Shown: one piece after another, positions 1 through 9,208 of the stretch
Numbering within the stretch: position 1 is the first letter of the stretch
How the letters are laid out: each line of letters starts with the position of its first letter
Source: Sulfitobacter sp. JL08
GTDB lineage: Bacteria; Pseudomonadota; Alphaproteobacteria; Rhodobacterales; Rhodobacteraceae
Length of the DNA: 64,000 nt
Assembly: GCF_003352045.1 (NCBI RefSeq)
Contig: NZ_CP025815.1
Location: 1,302,001 to 1,366,000 of the forward strand
Reading direction: 5' to 3'
Notes under the pieces: generated by a model
Databases searched by the model: none
The model's input: the letters and a program-made list of their open reading frames with translations, nothing else
What the model was told of the DNA's origin: nothing
Translations under genes and position numbers: made by a program

Positions 1-1
1 G

Positions 2-109
2 CGCGCACTGGGCGATCAGGCAGGGTTGCATCCGTTCGGGCAGGTCCTGTTCAAAGGGTTTTCCGACCCGCAGGACGTTCACGCAATCGGGGCCGACAAC
101 GGCGCATGA
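2..109 (+). CDS. C-terminal end of a class III adenylate/guanylate cyclase (partial)
   Basis: Frame 2 is open from the window edge to a TGA at 107-109. The peptide ends with LFKGFSDPQDVHAIGADNGA. A short beta strand reading F-x-L-K-G-F-S-D/E-P-x-x-V is the usual last element of class III nucleotide cyclase domains. Only about 36 residues are visible, so the catalytic residues cannot be checked. The call rests on this tail alone and could also fit a cyclase-like regulatory domain. The gene ends about 190 bases before tupB and is probably unrelated to it. Confidence 0.55.
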   Translation, partial: RALGDQAGLHPFGQVLFKGFSDPQDVHAIGADNGA

Positions 110-151
110 CGCGGCGGGCGGCGTTATGTTTGCTCGGTCGGACGCATGACC

Positions 152-301
152 TGTAAATTTTGCAGTGATCTGAAGAACGCCCACGCAATCAGAATGCTGG
201 ATTTTGCGGTTTCTTGCATGGAAATAGGCACTTGCGGTTTTTGTCAACTTCATATTAGATGAAATGAGTGCATAATTTCCGTGGGGATTGTAAATTTTGC
301 A
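152..301. promoter_or_regulatory. Paired 13-bp direct repeats upstream of and overlapping the tupB start
   Basis: TGTAAATTTTGCA occurs at 152-164 and again, base for base, at 289-301. The second copy covers the TTG proposed as the tupB start. The 110-296 region is otherwise gene-free and AT-richer than its surroundings. A repeated site at the head of a metal-oxyanion transporter operon that also carries its own DNA-binding regulator is a reasonable operator candidate. This is inference; no binding motif for this regulator type was matched. Confidence 0.35.
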
Positions 302-1004
302 AAACATCTGGGAGTCTCTGGGTATCGCTTTCGCGCTGGTTCTGTCCGGTGACGCCGACCTGATCGAAATCGTCGGGCTGTCATTGCGTGTCAGTTTGAC
401 CGCGACTGCGCTGGCGTGCCTGATCGGGTTGCCGGTTGGTGCCTTGGTGGCTGTCGCGCGGTTTCGCGGGCGCAGTGCGGTTCTGATCCTGATGAATGCC
501 CTGATGGGATTGCCGCCTGTCGTTGTCGGTTTGCTGGTCTATCTGCACCTGTCACGGTCCGGCCCGCTGGGTTTTCTGGGGCTGCTTTACACGCCCACGG
601 CGATGATCATCGCGCAGACAATATTGATCGCGCCGATTGTTGCCGCCTTGTCGCGGCAGGTGCTGGAAGACCTTTATGCAGAATACGCAGAGCAGTTCCG
701 CTCGCTCTGGCTGACGCGCTGGCAGGTCATACAGGCGCTGTTGTGGGATGCGCGCTATTCCCTGCTGACGGTCGGGCTGGCTGGGTTCGGGCGCGCCGTT
801 GCCGAAGTGGGCGCGGTGATCATCGTGGGCGGCAATATTGATCATCTGACGCGGGTCATGACCACGGCCATCGCGCTTGAAACCTCCAAGGGCGATCTTG
901 GTCTGGCTCTGGCGCTGGGCATTATCCTTTTGGCCATTGCGCTGGGGGTGAATGCCGCCGTACAGGCGCTGCGCCTGACGGCCGTCCGGCAGGCCTATGT
1001 CTGA
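297..1004 (+). CDS. tupB: Tungstate ABC transporter permease TupB
   Basis: A 235-residue inner-membrane permease with five or six hydrophobic segments and the binding-protein-dependent permease loop (EVGAVIIVGGNI near residue 170) that contacts the ATPase. The SGDADLIEIVGLSLRVS start and this short length are typical of TupB/WtpB-type permeases rather than ModB. The proposed start is TTG at 297, with GGGG about ten bases upstream; no in-frame ATG fits better. The stop overlaps the tupC start by 8 bases, so the two are translationally coupled. Gene order is permease, ATPase, binding protein. Tungstate is preferred over molybdate because of the downstream TupA-type binding protein. Confidence 0.85.
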   Translation: MQNIWESLGIAFALVLSGDADLIEIVGLSLRVSLTATALACLIGLPVGALVAVARFRGRSAVLILMNALMGLPPVVVGLLVYLHLSRSGPLGFLGLLYTPTAMIIAQTILIAPIVAALSRQVLEDLYAEYAEQFRSLWLTRWQVIQALLWDARYSLLTVGLAGFGRAVAEVGAVIIVGGNIDHLTRVMTTAIALETSKGDLGLALALGIILLAIALGVNAAVQALRLTAVRQAYV

Positions 1005-1752
1005 CGCGGTATCGATCACGCCGCGGAAAGGCGCCCAAGCACAGGCGGCATCTGCCCTGCTGCCGCTGCGGGTACGTGATCTGACGCTTAGGTTCGGTGA
1101 GGTGGCGATCCTGAAACAGATCAATCTTGATCTGGGGGCAGGGGGCTGCACGATCGTGATGGGCCCCAACGGTGTTGGCAAAAGCCTGTTTTTGAAACTG
1201 TTGCACGGGCTGATCCCTGCCACGTCCGGAACGATTGACTGGAATGGCAACGCCCCGCAGGACGCGACCGCGCGGCAGGCTTTCGTGTTCCAGAAACCGG
1301 TTTTGTTGCGTCGTTCGGTGGCGGCCAACATCGATTTTGTGCTGCAGGCGCGCGGCAAGGACAAAAGCGAATGTACCGCTCTTCTTGAACTTGCCGGGCT
1401 GGCGCACAAGGCCCGACAGCCGGCCCGCTTGCTTTCGGGGGGCGAACAGCAGCGCCTTGCGCTGGCACGCGCGCTTGCCACAGACCCGGAAGTTCTGTTT
1501 CTGGACGAACCGACGGCCAGTCTTGATCCCCGCTCTGTGCTGGCGATCGAACGGATCGTCCGCGATGCCTGCGCCCGCGGTGTGCGGGTGATCTTTATCA
1601 CCCATGATATCGGGCAGGCGCGCCGTCTCGCGGATGACGTGGTGTTTCTGCACCATGGACGCGTGGCCGTTCATGCCGCTGCGTCTGATTTCTTTCCCGA
1701 TCCGCCCGATCAGACGGCACGGGATTATCTGAATGGAAAAATCGTTTTGTGA
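997..1752 (+). CDS. tupC: Tungstate ABC transporter ATP-binding protein TupC
   Basis: A 251-residue ABC ATPase. Visible motifs are Walker A GPNGVGKS, the Q-loop in VFQKPVLLRRSV, the signature LSGGEQQRLALARAL, Walker [14 protein letters not shown] and the switch histidine in FITHD. It lacks the C-terminal oxyanion-binding extension of ModC, as expected for TupC. It starts at an ATG inside the end of tupB and is followed 21 bases later by tupA, so the three form one operon that energises tungstate import at the inner membrane. Confidence 0.86.
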   Translation: MSDAVSITPRKGAQAQAASALLPLRVRDLTLRFGEVAILKQINLDLGAGGCTIVMGPNGVGKSLFLKLLHGLIPATSGTIDWNGNAPQDATARQAFVFQKPVLLRRSVAANIDFVLQARGKDKSECTALLELAGLAHKARQPARLLSGGEQQRLALARALATDPEVLFLDEPTASLDPRSVLAIERIVRDACARGVRVIFITHDIGQARRLADDVVFLHHGRVAVHAAASDFFPDPPDQTARDYLNGKIVL

Positions 1753-1773
1753 TCGCGAATAAGGGAGATTGGC

Positions 1774-2595
1774 ATGATCAACAGCAAAATCGTTTACGCA
1801 ACTGGCATCGCAGTGGTTCTGGCCTCCTCCGCGTTGGCGCAGGATCAATCCATTATCGTGCAGTCGACAACGTCTACTGCGAATTCCGGGCTTTATGATC
1901 ATCTGCTGCCTATCTTTCAGGATGCAACCGGTATTCAGGTGAATGTGGTTGCAGTCGGCACCGGCCAGGCGATCAGGAACGCGCAAAACTGCGATGGTGA
2001 TGTATTGCTGGTGCACGCAAAGGCGGCCGAGGAAAAATTTGTGGCAGACGGGTACGGCATCGGTCGCACCGATCTGATGTACAATGATTTCGTCATCGTC
2101 GGTCCGGTTGCAGACCCTGCGGGGGTTGACGGAATGCAGGATGTTCAAAGCGCGTTGTTGAAAATTGCGGAAACGGGCGCGCTGTTTGCATCGCGCGGGG
2201 ATGATTCAGGAACCCACAAGAAGGAACGCGCCTTGTGGAACGATGCGGGCGTCGATCCTTCTGAACATTCGGGCGGCTGGTATCGCGAAACCGGGTCGGG
2301 CATGGGGGCAACGCTGAACGCGGGCATCGGAATGGGGGCCTATGTCATGACAGACCGCGCCACATGGATCAGTTTTGACAACAAACAGGATTTCGAAATT
2401 CGCGTGCAGGGGGACGAGGATATGTTCAACCAATACGGCGTGATCCCGATCAATCCGGCGAAATGTCCGGATGTGAACGTGGATGCGGCGCAGGCGTTTG
2501 CCGACTGGTTGCTGTCGCAGACCGGACAGGACGCGATTGCCGCCTACCGGGTGGACGGCCAGCAACTGTTCTTTCCGAACGCACCGCAAAGCTGA
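1774..2595 (+). CDS. tupA: Tungstate-binding periplasmic protein TupA
   Basis: A 273-residue protein with a Sec signal peptide (hydrophobic segment ending ASSALAQ near residue 23). The mature part starts with the oxyanion-pocket motif QSTTSTANSGLYDHLL, and the Thr/Ser-rich loop with NSGL is characteristic of TupA-type binding proteins. A second ligand segment, SRGDDSGTHKKE, is also visible. An AAGGGAG ribosome-binding site lies upstream of the ATG. It delivers tungstate, needed for W-dependent formate or aldehyde oxidoreductases, to TupBC. A molybdate-binding role cannot be fully excluded. Confidence 0.87.
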   Translation: MINSKIVYATGIAVVLASSALAQDQSIIVQSTTSTANSGLYDHLLPIFQDATGIQVNVVAVGTGQAIRNAQNCDGDVLLVHAKAAEEKFVADGYGIGRTDLMYNDFVIVGPVADPAGVDGMQDVQSALLKIAETGALFASRGDDSGTHKKERALWNDAGVDPSEHSGGWYRETGSGMGATLNAGIGMGAYVMTDRATWISFDNKQDFEIRVQGDEDMFNQYGVIPINPAKCPDVNVDAAQAFADWLLSQTGQDAIAAYRVDGQQLFFPNAPQS

Positions 2596-2604
2596 TAGGA
2601 AACA

Positions 2605-2631
2605 GGGGCGGTCCGATCCTGTGACCGCCCC
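2605..2631 (+). terminator. Stem-loop after tupA
   Basis: GGGGCGGTC and GACCGCCCC form a perfect 9-bp stem around a 9-base loop between tupA and the next gene. No T-run follows, so it may act as an mRNA 3'-end stabiliser or partial terminator that sets the regulator's level below that of the binding protein. Confidence 0.5.
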
Positions 2632-2647
2632 GGATCGACGGAATGTA

Positions 2648-3535
2648 ATGAACGCGCAAGACCATCACACGCATGAATATCTGACGGTTCACGAACTGGC
2701 CGATCTTTTGCGGATCAAGGAACGCAAGGTCTATGATCTGGCCGCGTCCGGCGCATTGCCCTGTTCGCGGGCCACAGGCAAACTGTTGTTTCCGGCGGCC
2801 GAAATTCGTGACTGGATCGAAGGCGCGAAATCTGGCGGAACGGCGCACAAGGCCGCCCGCACCGATATCATACTGGGAAGCCACGATCCGCTTCTGGATT
2901 GGGCGATACGGGAATCGCGCTGCGGGTTGGCCACCTATTTTGATGGATCACATGACGGGCTGGGGCGGTTTTGCAGCGGTGAAGGCATTGCGGCCGGTCT
3001 GCACATTTTTGATGCCGCGGATCAGAGCTGGAATGTGCCTGCGGTCCGTCGGGTGGCGGCAGAGCAGAATGCCGTTCTGATGAGGTTTGCAACACGGCGG
3101 CGTGGTATTGTCCTGCGCCCGGATGCGCTATCTGTCGGCGGGATTGGCGATTTGAAAGGCATGTCGATCGTACCCCGACAGGCGGAATCAGGCACAGCCG
3201 GTCTGTTTCGCGAGATGATGAAGGGCGCGGGGCTTGACCCATCAGAGGTGACATTCACAGACGTCGCCCGAACCGAAGATGACGCTGTTCAGGCCGTCAG
3301 CCGCGGTGAAGCCGATGCAACCTTTGGCCTTGAATCCGTGGCGCAGATGTTCGGGCTTGCCTTTGTGCCGGTGATCAAGGAGCACTTTGACCTGTTGGTC
3401 GACAGAAAGGCCTATTTCGATCCGGCCCTGCAATCTCTTGTGGCCTTTTTCGCAAGCGAAAAATTCCTGCGCCGTGCCACAGCCCAGGCCGGATATGATG
3501 CGTCCAACGCCGGCAGGATCATCTGGAACGCTTGA
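2648..3535 (+). CDS. HTH regulator with periplasmic-binding-protein-like sensor domain (COG1910 type)
   Basis: A 295-residue cytoplasmic protein with no signal peptide. Residues 10-65 are an excisionase/MerR-like helix-turn-helix (LTVHELADLLRIKERKVY). Residues about 75-290 resemble the molybdate/tungstate-binding domain, with SIVPRQAESGTAGLF in the pocket position. Proteins of this layout usually sit beside tup or mod operons and sense the oxyanion inside the cell. An upstream in-frame extension overlaps tupA in another frame, so the ATG at 2648 is the likely start. It probably regulates tupBCA; the repeated TGTAAATTTTGCA sites are candidate targets. Confidence 0.75.
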   Translation: MNAQDHHTHEYLTVHELADLLRIKERKVYDLAASGALPCSRATGKLLFPAAEIRDWIEGAKSGGTAHKAARTDIILGSHDPLLDWAIRESRCGLATYFDGSHDGLGRFCSGEGIAAGLHIFDAADQSWNVPAVRRVAAEQNAVLMRFATRRRGIVLRPDALSVGGIGDLKGMSIVPRQAESGTAGLFREMMKGAGLDPSEVTFTDVARTEDDAVQAVSRGEADATFGLESVAQMFGLAFVPVIKEHFDLLVDRKAYFDPALQSLVAFFASEKFLRRATAQAGYDASNAGRIIWNA

Positions 3536-3565
3536 ACTTCTTCCACTAGGGTAACGGATTAGGCG

Positions 3566-4381
3566 CTAGATAATCGCGCCGCGCACCTTGGCCGAAACCC
3601 ATTCCGAAATCACCACTGCGGCCAGAATGACCAGCAGAATAAGCGACACCTGAGGCCAGGCCAGCACGTTGAGCGATGAAGAGAGCTGCAAGCCGATGCC
3701 GCCCGCGCCAACAAGGCCCAGGACCGTGCTTTCCCGAATGTTGATGTCCCAGCGGAATACGGCGATACCGGCGAAAGCAGGCATGATCTGCGGCACAATC
3801 CCGTAGGCCATAACCTGCCAGCGCGATGCGCCTGTGGCGGTGATTGCCTCGACCTGTGAATGATTGATTTCCTCGATCGCTTCGTAAAGCAACTTGGCAC
3901 AGAACCCGATCGAGCGGATGGCAATGGCAATGACGCCGGCAAACACACCCGGTCCGATGATCGCGATCAGCAACAACGCCCAGATCAATGAATTGATCGA
4001 ACGGGTCGAGACGATGATCAGCAGCGCGATCGGGCGGATAAAGTATCGCGACGGGGTGGTGTTGCTTGCTGCCAGAAACGCCACAGGCACGGCAAGAAAC
4101 AGCGAAATGATGGTGCCCAGCGTCGCGATGTTCAGCGTGTCCCAGATGGGTTTGCCCAGTTGTGTGATATATTCCCATTTGGGCGGGGTTGCGCGTGTCC
4201 AGATATCATCGGCGATGCGCGGCGCGTCCCAGACGAAAAACCATGTGGTTGCCTGCGAAATCTGCTGCCAGCAATAGGCAAAGATCGCGATCCCGATCAG
4301 CCACAACACCCAGTGGAACAGGCTTTCGCGCCCGGTGCGGCGCTGCCATAACTTCAATCCCTGTGCATCACGTACCGGCAT
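3566..4381 (-). CDS. phnE: Phosphonate ABC transporter permease PhnE (second copy in operon)
   Basis: A 271-residue permease with six predicted membrane segments. The coupling loop EAITATGASRWQVMAYGIVP and the later [17 protein letters not shown] are hallmark PhnE sequences. Its ATG shares one base with the stop of the upstream phnE (TAATG). Two consecutive phnE genes are common in Rhodobacterales and rhizobia and are thought to form a heterodimeric channel. It is the last gene of the phnD-C-E-E operon and converges on the tup regulator. Confidence 0.9.
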   Translation of the reverse strand: MPVRDAQGLKLWQRRTGRESLFHWVLWLIGIAIFAYCWQQISQATTWFFVWDAPRIADDIWTRATPPKWEYITQLGKPIWDTLNIATLGTIISLFLAVPVAFLAASNTTPSRYFIRPIALLIIVSTRSINSLIWALLLIAIIGPGVFAGVIAIAIRSIGFCAKLLYEAIEEINHSQVEAITATGASRWQVMAYGIVPQIMPAFAGIAVFRWDINIRESTVLGLVGAGGIGLQLSSSLNVLAWPQVSLILLVILAAVVISEWVSAKVRGAII

Positions 4382-5202
4382 TACTGAACCCTCGCGCGGA
4401 TCACGCCGGACAGGTATTCCAGTGCCATGACGATCACGATGATCAGCAACAGGATCGCGGCAGCCGTATCGTATTCGTACCGGTCAAATGCCGTGTTCAG
4501 CGTGGCGCCGATACCGCCCGCACCGACCAGCCCCAGGATCGCGCTTTCGCGAAAGTTGATATCAAGCCGGTACATGCTTAGCCCGATCAGGCGCGGCATC
4601 ACCTGCGGCTGGACGCCGTAGTTGATCCACTGCATCCAGCTGGCCCCCGACGCCTTGATCGCTTCGGCCTGCACGCGATCCATGCTTTCGATATCTTCGG
4701 CCAGCAGCTTTGAAAGAAAGCCGATGGTCGCGAAACTCAGCGTCAGGAAACCGGCCAGCGGGCCAAATCCGAAGATGGCAACCAGCAAGATCGCCACGAT
4801 GATTTCCTGCAAGGCCCGACTGACTGCGATGATCGACCGGCAGATCAGATAGATCGGCAGGGGGGCCACGTTGCGCGCAGCCCCCAAAGCGATCGGGATC
4901 GATATGATAATGCCCAGAACAGACGAGGCGACTGTCATGATGATGCTTTCGGCCATGCCTTCCCAGATGTCGGATGACCGCGATGTGAAATCGGGGCTGG
5001 TGAATGCCAGAACAAACTGTTTGCCGCGTTCCAGACCTTCGTAAACGCGCGACCAGTTGACCTCGATCGTCATGAAGGATGCGATCAGATAGGCAATGAA
5101 ACCCAGTATCAGAACCCAGCGCAGCCAGGTGCGTTGCACGAAAGGCGGTTTTTTCCAGGGCTTTCCCAAACGTTGCGAGACATCGAACTCGGCGGCGCTC
5201 AT
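4381..5202 (-). CDS. phnE: Phosphonate ABC transporter permease PhnE (first copy in operon)
   Basis: A 273-residue inner-membrane permease with the coupling loop [20 protein letters not shown] and the motif [17 protein letters not shown]. It is homologous to the following gene but clearly diverged from it, so this is an old duplication. Its start overlaps the phnC stop as ATGA, indicating translational coupling. The N terminus carries about 30 charged residues before the first hydrophobic segment. Confidence 0.9.
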   Translation of the reverse strand: MSAAEFDVSQRLGKPWKKPPFVQRTWLRWVLILGFIAYLIASFMTIEVNWSRVYEGLERGKQFVLAFTSPDFTSRSSDIWEGMAESIIMTVASSVLGIIISIPIALGAARNVAPLPIYLICRSIIAVSRALQEIIVAILLVAIFGFGPLAGFLTLSFATIGFLSKLLAEDIESMDRVQAEAIKASGASWMQWINYGVQPQVMPRLIGLSMYRLDINFRESAILGLVGAGGIGATLNTAFDRYEYDTAAAILLLIIVIVMALEYLSGVIRARVQ

Positions 5203-5999
5203 ACTTCAACCTTTTCTTCGATACCTTCCTCGTCCTCGACCTTTTCGATGGTCGCTTCCCAATTTTCTTCGCCGTAGATCGTGGTCAGAACATCGGGGGT
5301 CAGACCTTCGGGCGGGCCGTCAAACTCTACTGCGCCAACCCGCAGGCCGATCACGCGTTGTACGAACATCTGCGCCAGCGCGACATCGTGAATGTTGATG
5401 ATCGCAGCCAGGCCGCGTTCCTTGCACAGTTCACAGATCAGACGCATGATCTGGCGCGATGTCTTGGGATCAAGTGACGCGGTCGGTTCATCCACCAGCA
5501 ACAGGGCGGGGTTCTGGATCAGCGCGCGGCAGATACCGACACGCTGGCGCTGTCCGCCCGACAGTTCGTCGGCACGTTTATCCGCCATATGGGCCAGCCC
5601 GACACGATCCAGCAGGCGAAAGGCTTCGTCGACATCTGCTTGCGGATAACGGCGCAGGAAGCTGCGCCAGAACCCGACATAGCCCAACCGGCCCGACAAC
5701 ACGTTTTCCATCACGGTCAGCCGTTCAACCAGTGCGTATTCCTGAAAGATCATCCCCATGCGGCGGCGTTCGCGGCGCAACGCACCTGCCGACAATCCGG
5801 TCAGTTCCACATCGTCCAGATAAACATTGCCCGAGGTCGGTTCGACCAACCGATTGATGCAGCGGATCAGCGTTGATTTACCGGCGCCGGATGGACCGAT
5901 CAATGCCAGAACCTGACCTTCGGGAACGTCCAGATCAACGGCTTTCAGGGCCTGATCGCCAGTTTTATAAGTCTTTACAAGCTTCTCAAGCCGCAGCAT
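5199..5999 (-). CDS. phnC: Phosphonate ABC transporter ATP-binding protein PhnC
   Basis: A 266-residue ABC ATPase with Walker [10 protein letters not shown], signature [15 protein letters not shown], Walker [14 protein letters not shown] and switch histidine INIHD. The [16 protein letters not shown] segment is typical of PhnC. The start at 5999 is preferred over an upstream codon because AAGGAG lies seven bases before it. An acidic tail after residue 245 ([15 protein letters not shown]) is longer than in most PhnC proteins. It energises phosphonate or phosphite import with the two PhnE permeases. Confidence 0.92.
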   Translation of the reverse strand: MLRLEKLVKTYKTGDQALKAVDLDVPEGQVLALIGPSGAGKSTLIRCINRLVEPTSGNVYLDDVELTGLSAGALRRERRRMGMIFQEYALVERLTVMENVLSGRLGYVGFWRSFLRRYPQADVDEAFRLLDRVGLAHMADKRADELSGGQRQRVGICRALIQNPALLLVDEPTASLDPKTSRQIMRLICELCKERGLAAIINIHDVALAQMFVQRVIGLRVGAVEFDGPPEGLTPDVLTTIYGEENWEATIEKVEDEEGIEEKVEV

Positions 6000-6033
6000 G
6001 AAGTCTCCTTGCCTCACCTTTTGTTTTTGGAAA

Positions 6034-6055
6034 GGGCGGGCGCAAAGGCCCGCCC
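6034..6055 (-). terminator. Stem-loop between phnD and phnC
   Basis: A perfect 8-bp GC-only stem (GGGCGGGC / GCCCGCCC) with a six-base loop, followed on the transcribed strand by TTTCC and an A/T stretch. Such elements after a binding-protein gene usually reduce read-through or protect the upstream mRNA, giving more PhnD than PhnC/E. Confidence 0.6.
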
Positions 6056-6064
6056 GATCATGTC

Positions 6065-7039
6065 TTATTCACACGCATAGCTGACGCCGTTTGCGGCGTC
6101 GATCTTGCGGATCACATCCCAGAATTCCTTGTAGGTCATCGGCAGGAACTGGCCCTCGTTCGATTTCTCGAATTCGGCTTTCAGTGAACTGCCTTCCCAT
6201 TCAAAATTGAAGAACGCGTTGCGAATTGTCTCTTTCAGTTCCGGGGTCAGGTTGTGGGCGGTGCCAAATCCTGTTGTCGGAAAGGTTTGTGATTTGTAGA
6301 TCGAAACGACCTGATCGGGTTTGATCACGTCCCGCTCGATCATCCGGCTCATCACGGAATTGGCGATGGCGGCCGCGGGATAATCCTTGTTCGCCACGCC
6401 AAGAATCGAATTGTCGTGCTTGCCCGAAAACACCGGCTCGAAATCCGTTTCCGCTTCCAGACCGAAATCAGCCTTGAGAATCGCAGACGGTGCCTTGAAG
6501 CCGGAATTCGACGTCGGTGAGGTAAAGGCCAGTTGCTTGCCCTTGATATCCGCGGGCGTTTCGATGCCGGAATCAGGATAGGTGATGATCTCCATCTCGT
6601 ATCCGAAATTGCCATCTTCCGAGGCCATGATGGTGAACGGATTGAAACCTGCGCAGTTTACAGCCAGCGGGTTAGATCCGGTGTTGAACCCTGCGATATG
6701 CAGACGTCCGGACCGCATCGCCTCAATCTGTGCCGCATTGCTTTGCACTGGAAAGAACACCACGGATTTTCCGGTTTCTTTTTCCAGATGCGTCAGGAAA
6801 TCAGACCATGCTTCCTTGTAGACGGCGGGATCTTCGACCGGTGTATAGGCAAAGATCAGAGTGTCTGGATCAACCTGTTGTGCGGGATCTGTTGGTGTAT
6901 CCGCAAGCAGATCACCATCAGCGTCGCAGAACATTTTATCAAGATCGCCGCGCGGGCAATCCTGGGCTGCAGCAGGGCCGGCCAAAGACATGACAAGGGC
7001 CAGTGCCGCACCAGACAAGAGTGTATTTGTGTGTTTCAT
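6065..7039 (-). CDS. phnD: Phosphonate-binding periplasmic protein PhnD
   Basis: A 324-residue secreted protein with signal peptide ending AGPAAAQ. The mature part contains the PhnD pattern FAYTPVEDP near its start and the [17 protein letters not shown] ligand loop. The start at 7039 is chosen because GGGAGG precedes it by about six bases and the signal peptide begins there. It is the first gene of phnDCEE. No phosphonatase or C-P lyase genes are in the window, so the imported compound and its fate are not shown. Confidence 0.9.
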   Translation of the reverse strand: MKHTNTLLSGAALALVMSLAGPAAAQDCPRGDLDKMFCDADGDLLADTPTDPAQQVDPDTLIFAYTPVEDPAVYKEAWSDFLTHLEKETGKSVVFFPVQSNAAQIEAMRSGRLHIAGFNTGSNPLAVNCAGFNPFTIMASEDGNFGYEMEIITYPDSGIETPADIKGKQLAFTSPTSNSGFKAPSAILKADFGLEAETDFEPVFSGKHDNSILGVANKDYPAAAIANSVMSRMIERDVIKPDQVVSIYKSQTFPTTGFGTAHNLTPELKETIRNAFFNFEWEGSSLKAEFEKSNEGQFLPMTYKEFWDVIRKIDAANGVSYACE

Positions 7040-7102
7040 GTGTAATCCTCCCAATCCGGACACGCTAGCGTCATGAACCGGATTCACAAGACAAATTTAC
7101 GG

Positions 7103-7761
7103 TCACTTGGATGGCAGCAGCCCGTGTTGTGCCCAACTGGCAAAGCGCTGTTCGGGTGGCAGGGGCAGGGGCGGGCCATTCAGATATCCGCCTTCGAACA
7201 GGACAAATGTAACCGACGCATTGCGCGCGGTTTCAAAGTCCACCGTACTGTCCCCGACATAGACAACCTCGTGCGCCGCACATCCCAGCGCGTCGACGCA
7301 TTGCAACAGCGGGGTCGCATCCGGTTTTTTGGGCTTGCCCTCTTCGGCGCCGGCGACAATGTCGAAATACTGTGACAACCCCATTTCATCACAAATGGCG
7401 CGTGCCGGGCCCGCGGGCTTGTTCGTGCAAACCCCCATCGCAGCCCCGCCGCCCGGAAGGCGTCAAGGGCTGCCATGACGCCGGGATAGGGTCGGGTCAG
7501 CGTTGTCATGTTTTGCCGATAATAACCGTGAAACCGGTCAAGCGTCTGGCGCATCAGACCATCATCGAAATCCCCGGTTGCGCGCAAGCTGCGTTCGACC
7601 AGCTTATCCACGCCATTGCCGATAAAGGATGTGACGGTTTCCAGATCAAGCGGGCCACGACCCAAGGGTGCAAGGGCTGCATTGGCGGCAGAGTGCAGGT
7701 CTGGCGCGCTGTGGATCAGCGTGCCATCAAGATCGAAAATAATCGCTTTTGTGTTTTGCAT
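7103..7761 (-). pseudogene. gph: Phosphoglycolate phosphatase (HAD family), frameshifted
   Basis: The N-terminal part (7761 to about 7440) has HAD motif I in FDLDGTLIHSAPDL. The C-terminal part, in another frame down to 7103, has GKPKKPDATPLL and VGDSTVDFETA (motifs III and IV). The two join if one base is restored near 7438-7440, where CTGCGATGGGG would read leucine-arginine-methionine-glycine with one more base. The whole would be about 219 residues, normal for Gph, which removes 2-phosphoglycolate. The single-base loss may be a real mutation or a sequencing error. It lies just downstream of no other gene in its strand group and is 63 bases beyond phnD's start. Confidence 0.8.
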
Positions 7762-7925
7762 GGGGCATTCTTACTGCGCGGTGCGGGGCAACGCCATCCC
7801 GCAAAACGAGTGGTCTCGGTGTCCCAAGTCAGGAAGGTTTGTCTTGAACAGATCATAGTCCTGAACGTTCTGATCTGTAGGACAGGGGCGAAGATAGGTT
7901 AGGCCGTGTGCCAAAGGGCCTTCTA

Positions 7926-7942
7926 TTTTGTATAGACATAAT
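7926..7942. promoter_or_regulatory. Possible GntR/HutC-type operator ahead of hutI
   Basis: TTTTGTATAGACATAA lies about 55 bases before the hutI ATG. It contains TGT-N4-ACA around an AT centre, the loose form of HutC operators. No hutC gene is in the window, and the site is imperfect, so this is a weak call. The rest of 7762-7993 shows no gene. Confidence 0.3.
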
Positions 7943-7993
7943 AACATTAATCGCATAACCAATTTGACATCACCAAAATCGAAAGCTTCCCCC

Positions 7994-9208
7994 ATGTCCC
8001 AGACAGAACCCTATGTTCTTACCGATGCCCGGATTGCGACACTGGCTGACGGGGCCGATGGCTACGGGATGATCGAAGGTGGTGCCGTTGTCGTAAATGA
8101 TGGACGGATCGCGTGGGCCGGTGCGCTAAGCGATTTGCCAGATGAATACGCAGCATGGCGCCATCTGCCGCAACAGGGCAGACTGATCACGCCGGCGCTG
8201 ATTGATTGTCATACCCATATCGTGTTTGGCGGCAACCGCGCGCTGGAGTTTGAAATGCGCCTGAACGGCGCAAGCTATGAAGAAGTTGCGCGCGCTGGCG
8301 GCGGTATCGTGTCGACCGTGCGTGATACGCGCGGCGCGTCCGAGGAAGAACTGACAGCGTGGGCCTTGCCCCGGCTGGACGCGCTGATCGCCGACGGCGC
8401 AAGCGTTGTCGAGGTGAAATCCGGCTACGGGCTGGATATCGAAACCGAACTGCGGATGCTGCGTGCAGCGCGCGCGCTTGGGACGGTGCGCACGGTGCAG
8501 ATCAAAAGCACATTTCTGGGGGCGCATGCCACAGCGGCCGAATATGCAGGCCGTAACGACGCCTATATTGATGAGGTGTGCATTCCCGCCCTGCGCGCTG
8601 CCCATAGCGAAGGATTGGTGGATGCGGTGGACGGATTCTGCGAAAACATCGCCTTCAACCCCGACCAGATCGAACGCGTGTTCAAGGTGGCCCGTGAATT
8701 GGACCTTCCGGTAAAGCTGCACGCCGAACAGCTAAGCCATCAGGGCGGCACAGCCCTTGCCGCACGGTATAGCGCGCTGTCGGTCGATCATGTGGAATAC
8801 GCAACCGAACAGGATGCGCGGGCGATGGCGGCAGCAGGGTCGGTTGCAGTGATCCTGCCGGGCGCATTTTACACCATCCGGGAAACGCAGGCACCCCCGA
8901 TCGCGGAATTTCGCAAGCACAACGTGGCGATGGCGCTGGCCACGGATTGTAACCCCGGATCATCGCCGCTGACATCGCTGTTGCTGGCGATGAACATGGG
9001 CTGCACCCTGTTCCGGATGACACCCGCAGAAGCGCTGGCCGGTGTCACGTGCCACGCTGCAAAGGCGCTGGGCATCCCGGACAAGGGGTGTGTTGCCGCC
9101 GGATATTGCGCCGACCTGGCCATCTGGAATGTGCAGGCCCCGGGTGAATTGGCCTATCGCATAGGGTTCAACCCGTTGCACAAACGGATCGTCGGAGGCG
9201 CTATATGA
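7994..9208 (+). CDS. hutI: Imidazolonepropionase HutI
   Basis: A 404-residue amidohydrolase that opens 4-imidazolone-5-propanoate to N-formimino-L-glutamate. Metal-site sequences are visible: [10 protein letters not shown], the HAEQ segment ([13 protein letters not shown]), the DHVEY histidine and [12 protein letters not shown]. The ATG at 7994 is favoured because upstream sequence shows no family similarity. The gene end overlaps hutH by 4 bases. It is the first gene of hutI-H-G-U, all on the plus strand with overlapping ends. Confidence 0.95.
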   Translation: MSQTEPYVLTDARIATLADGADGYGMIEGGAVVVNDGRIAWAGALSDLPDEYAAWRHLPQQGRLITPALIDCHTHIVFGGNRALEFEMRLNGASYEEVARAGGGIVSTVRDTRGASEEELTAWALPRLDALIADGASVVEVKSGYGLDIETELRMLRAARALGTVRTVQIKSTFLGAHATAAEYAGRNDAYIDEVCIPALRAAHSEGLVDAVDGFCENIAFNPDQIERVFKVARELDLPVKLHAEQLSHQGGTALAARYSALSVDHVEYATEQDARAMAAAGSVAVILPGAFYTIRETQAPPIAEFRKHNVAMALATDCNPGSSPLTSLLLAMNMGCTLFRMTPAEALAGVTCHAAKALGIPDKGCVAAGYCADLAIWNVQAPGELAYRIGFNPLHKRIVGGAI

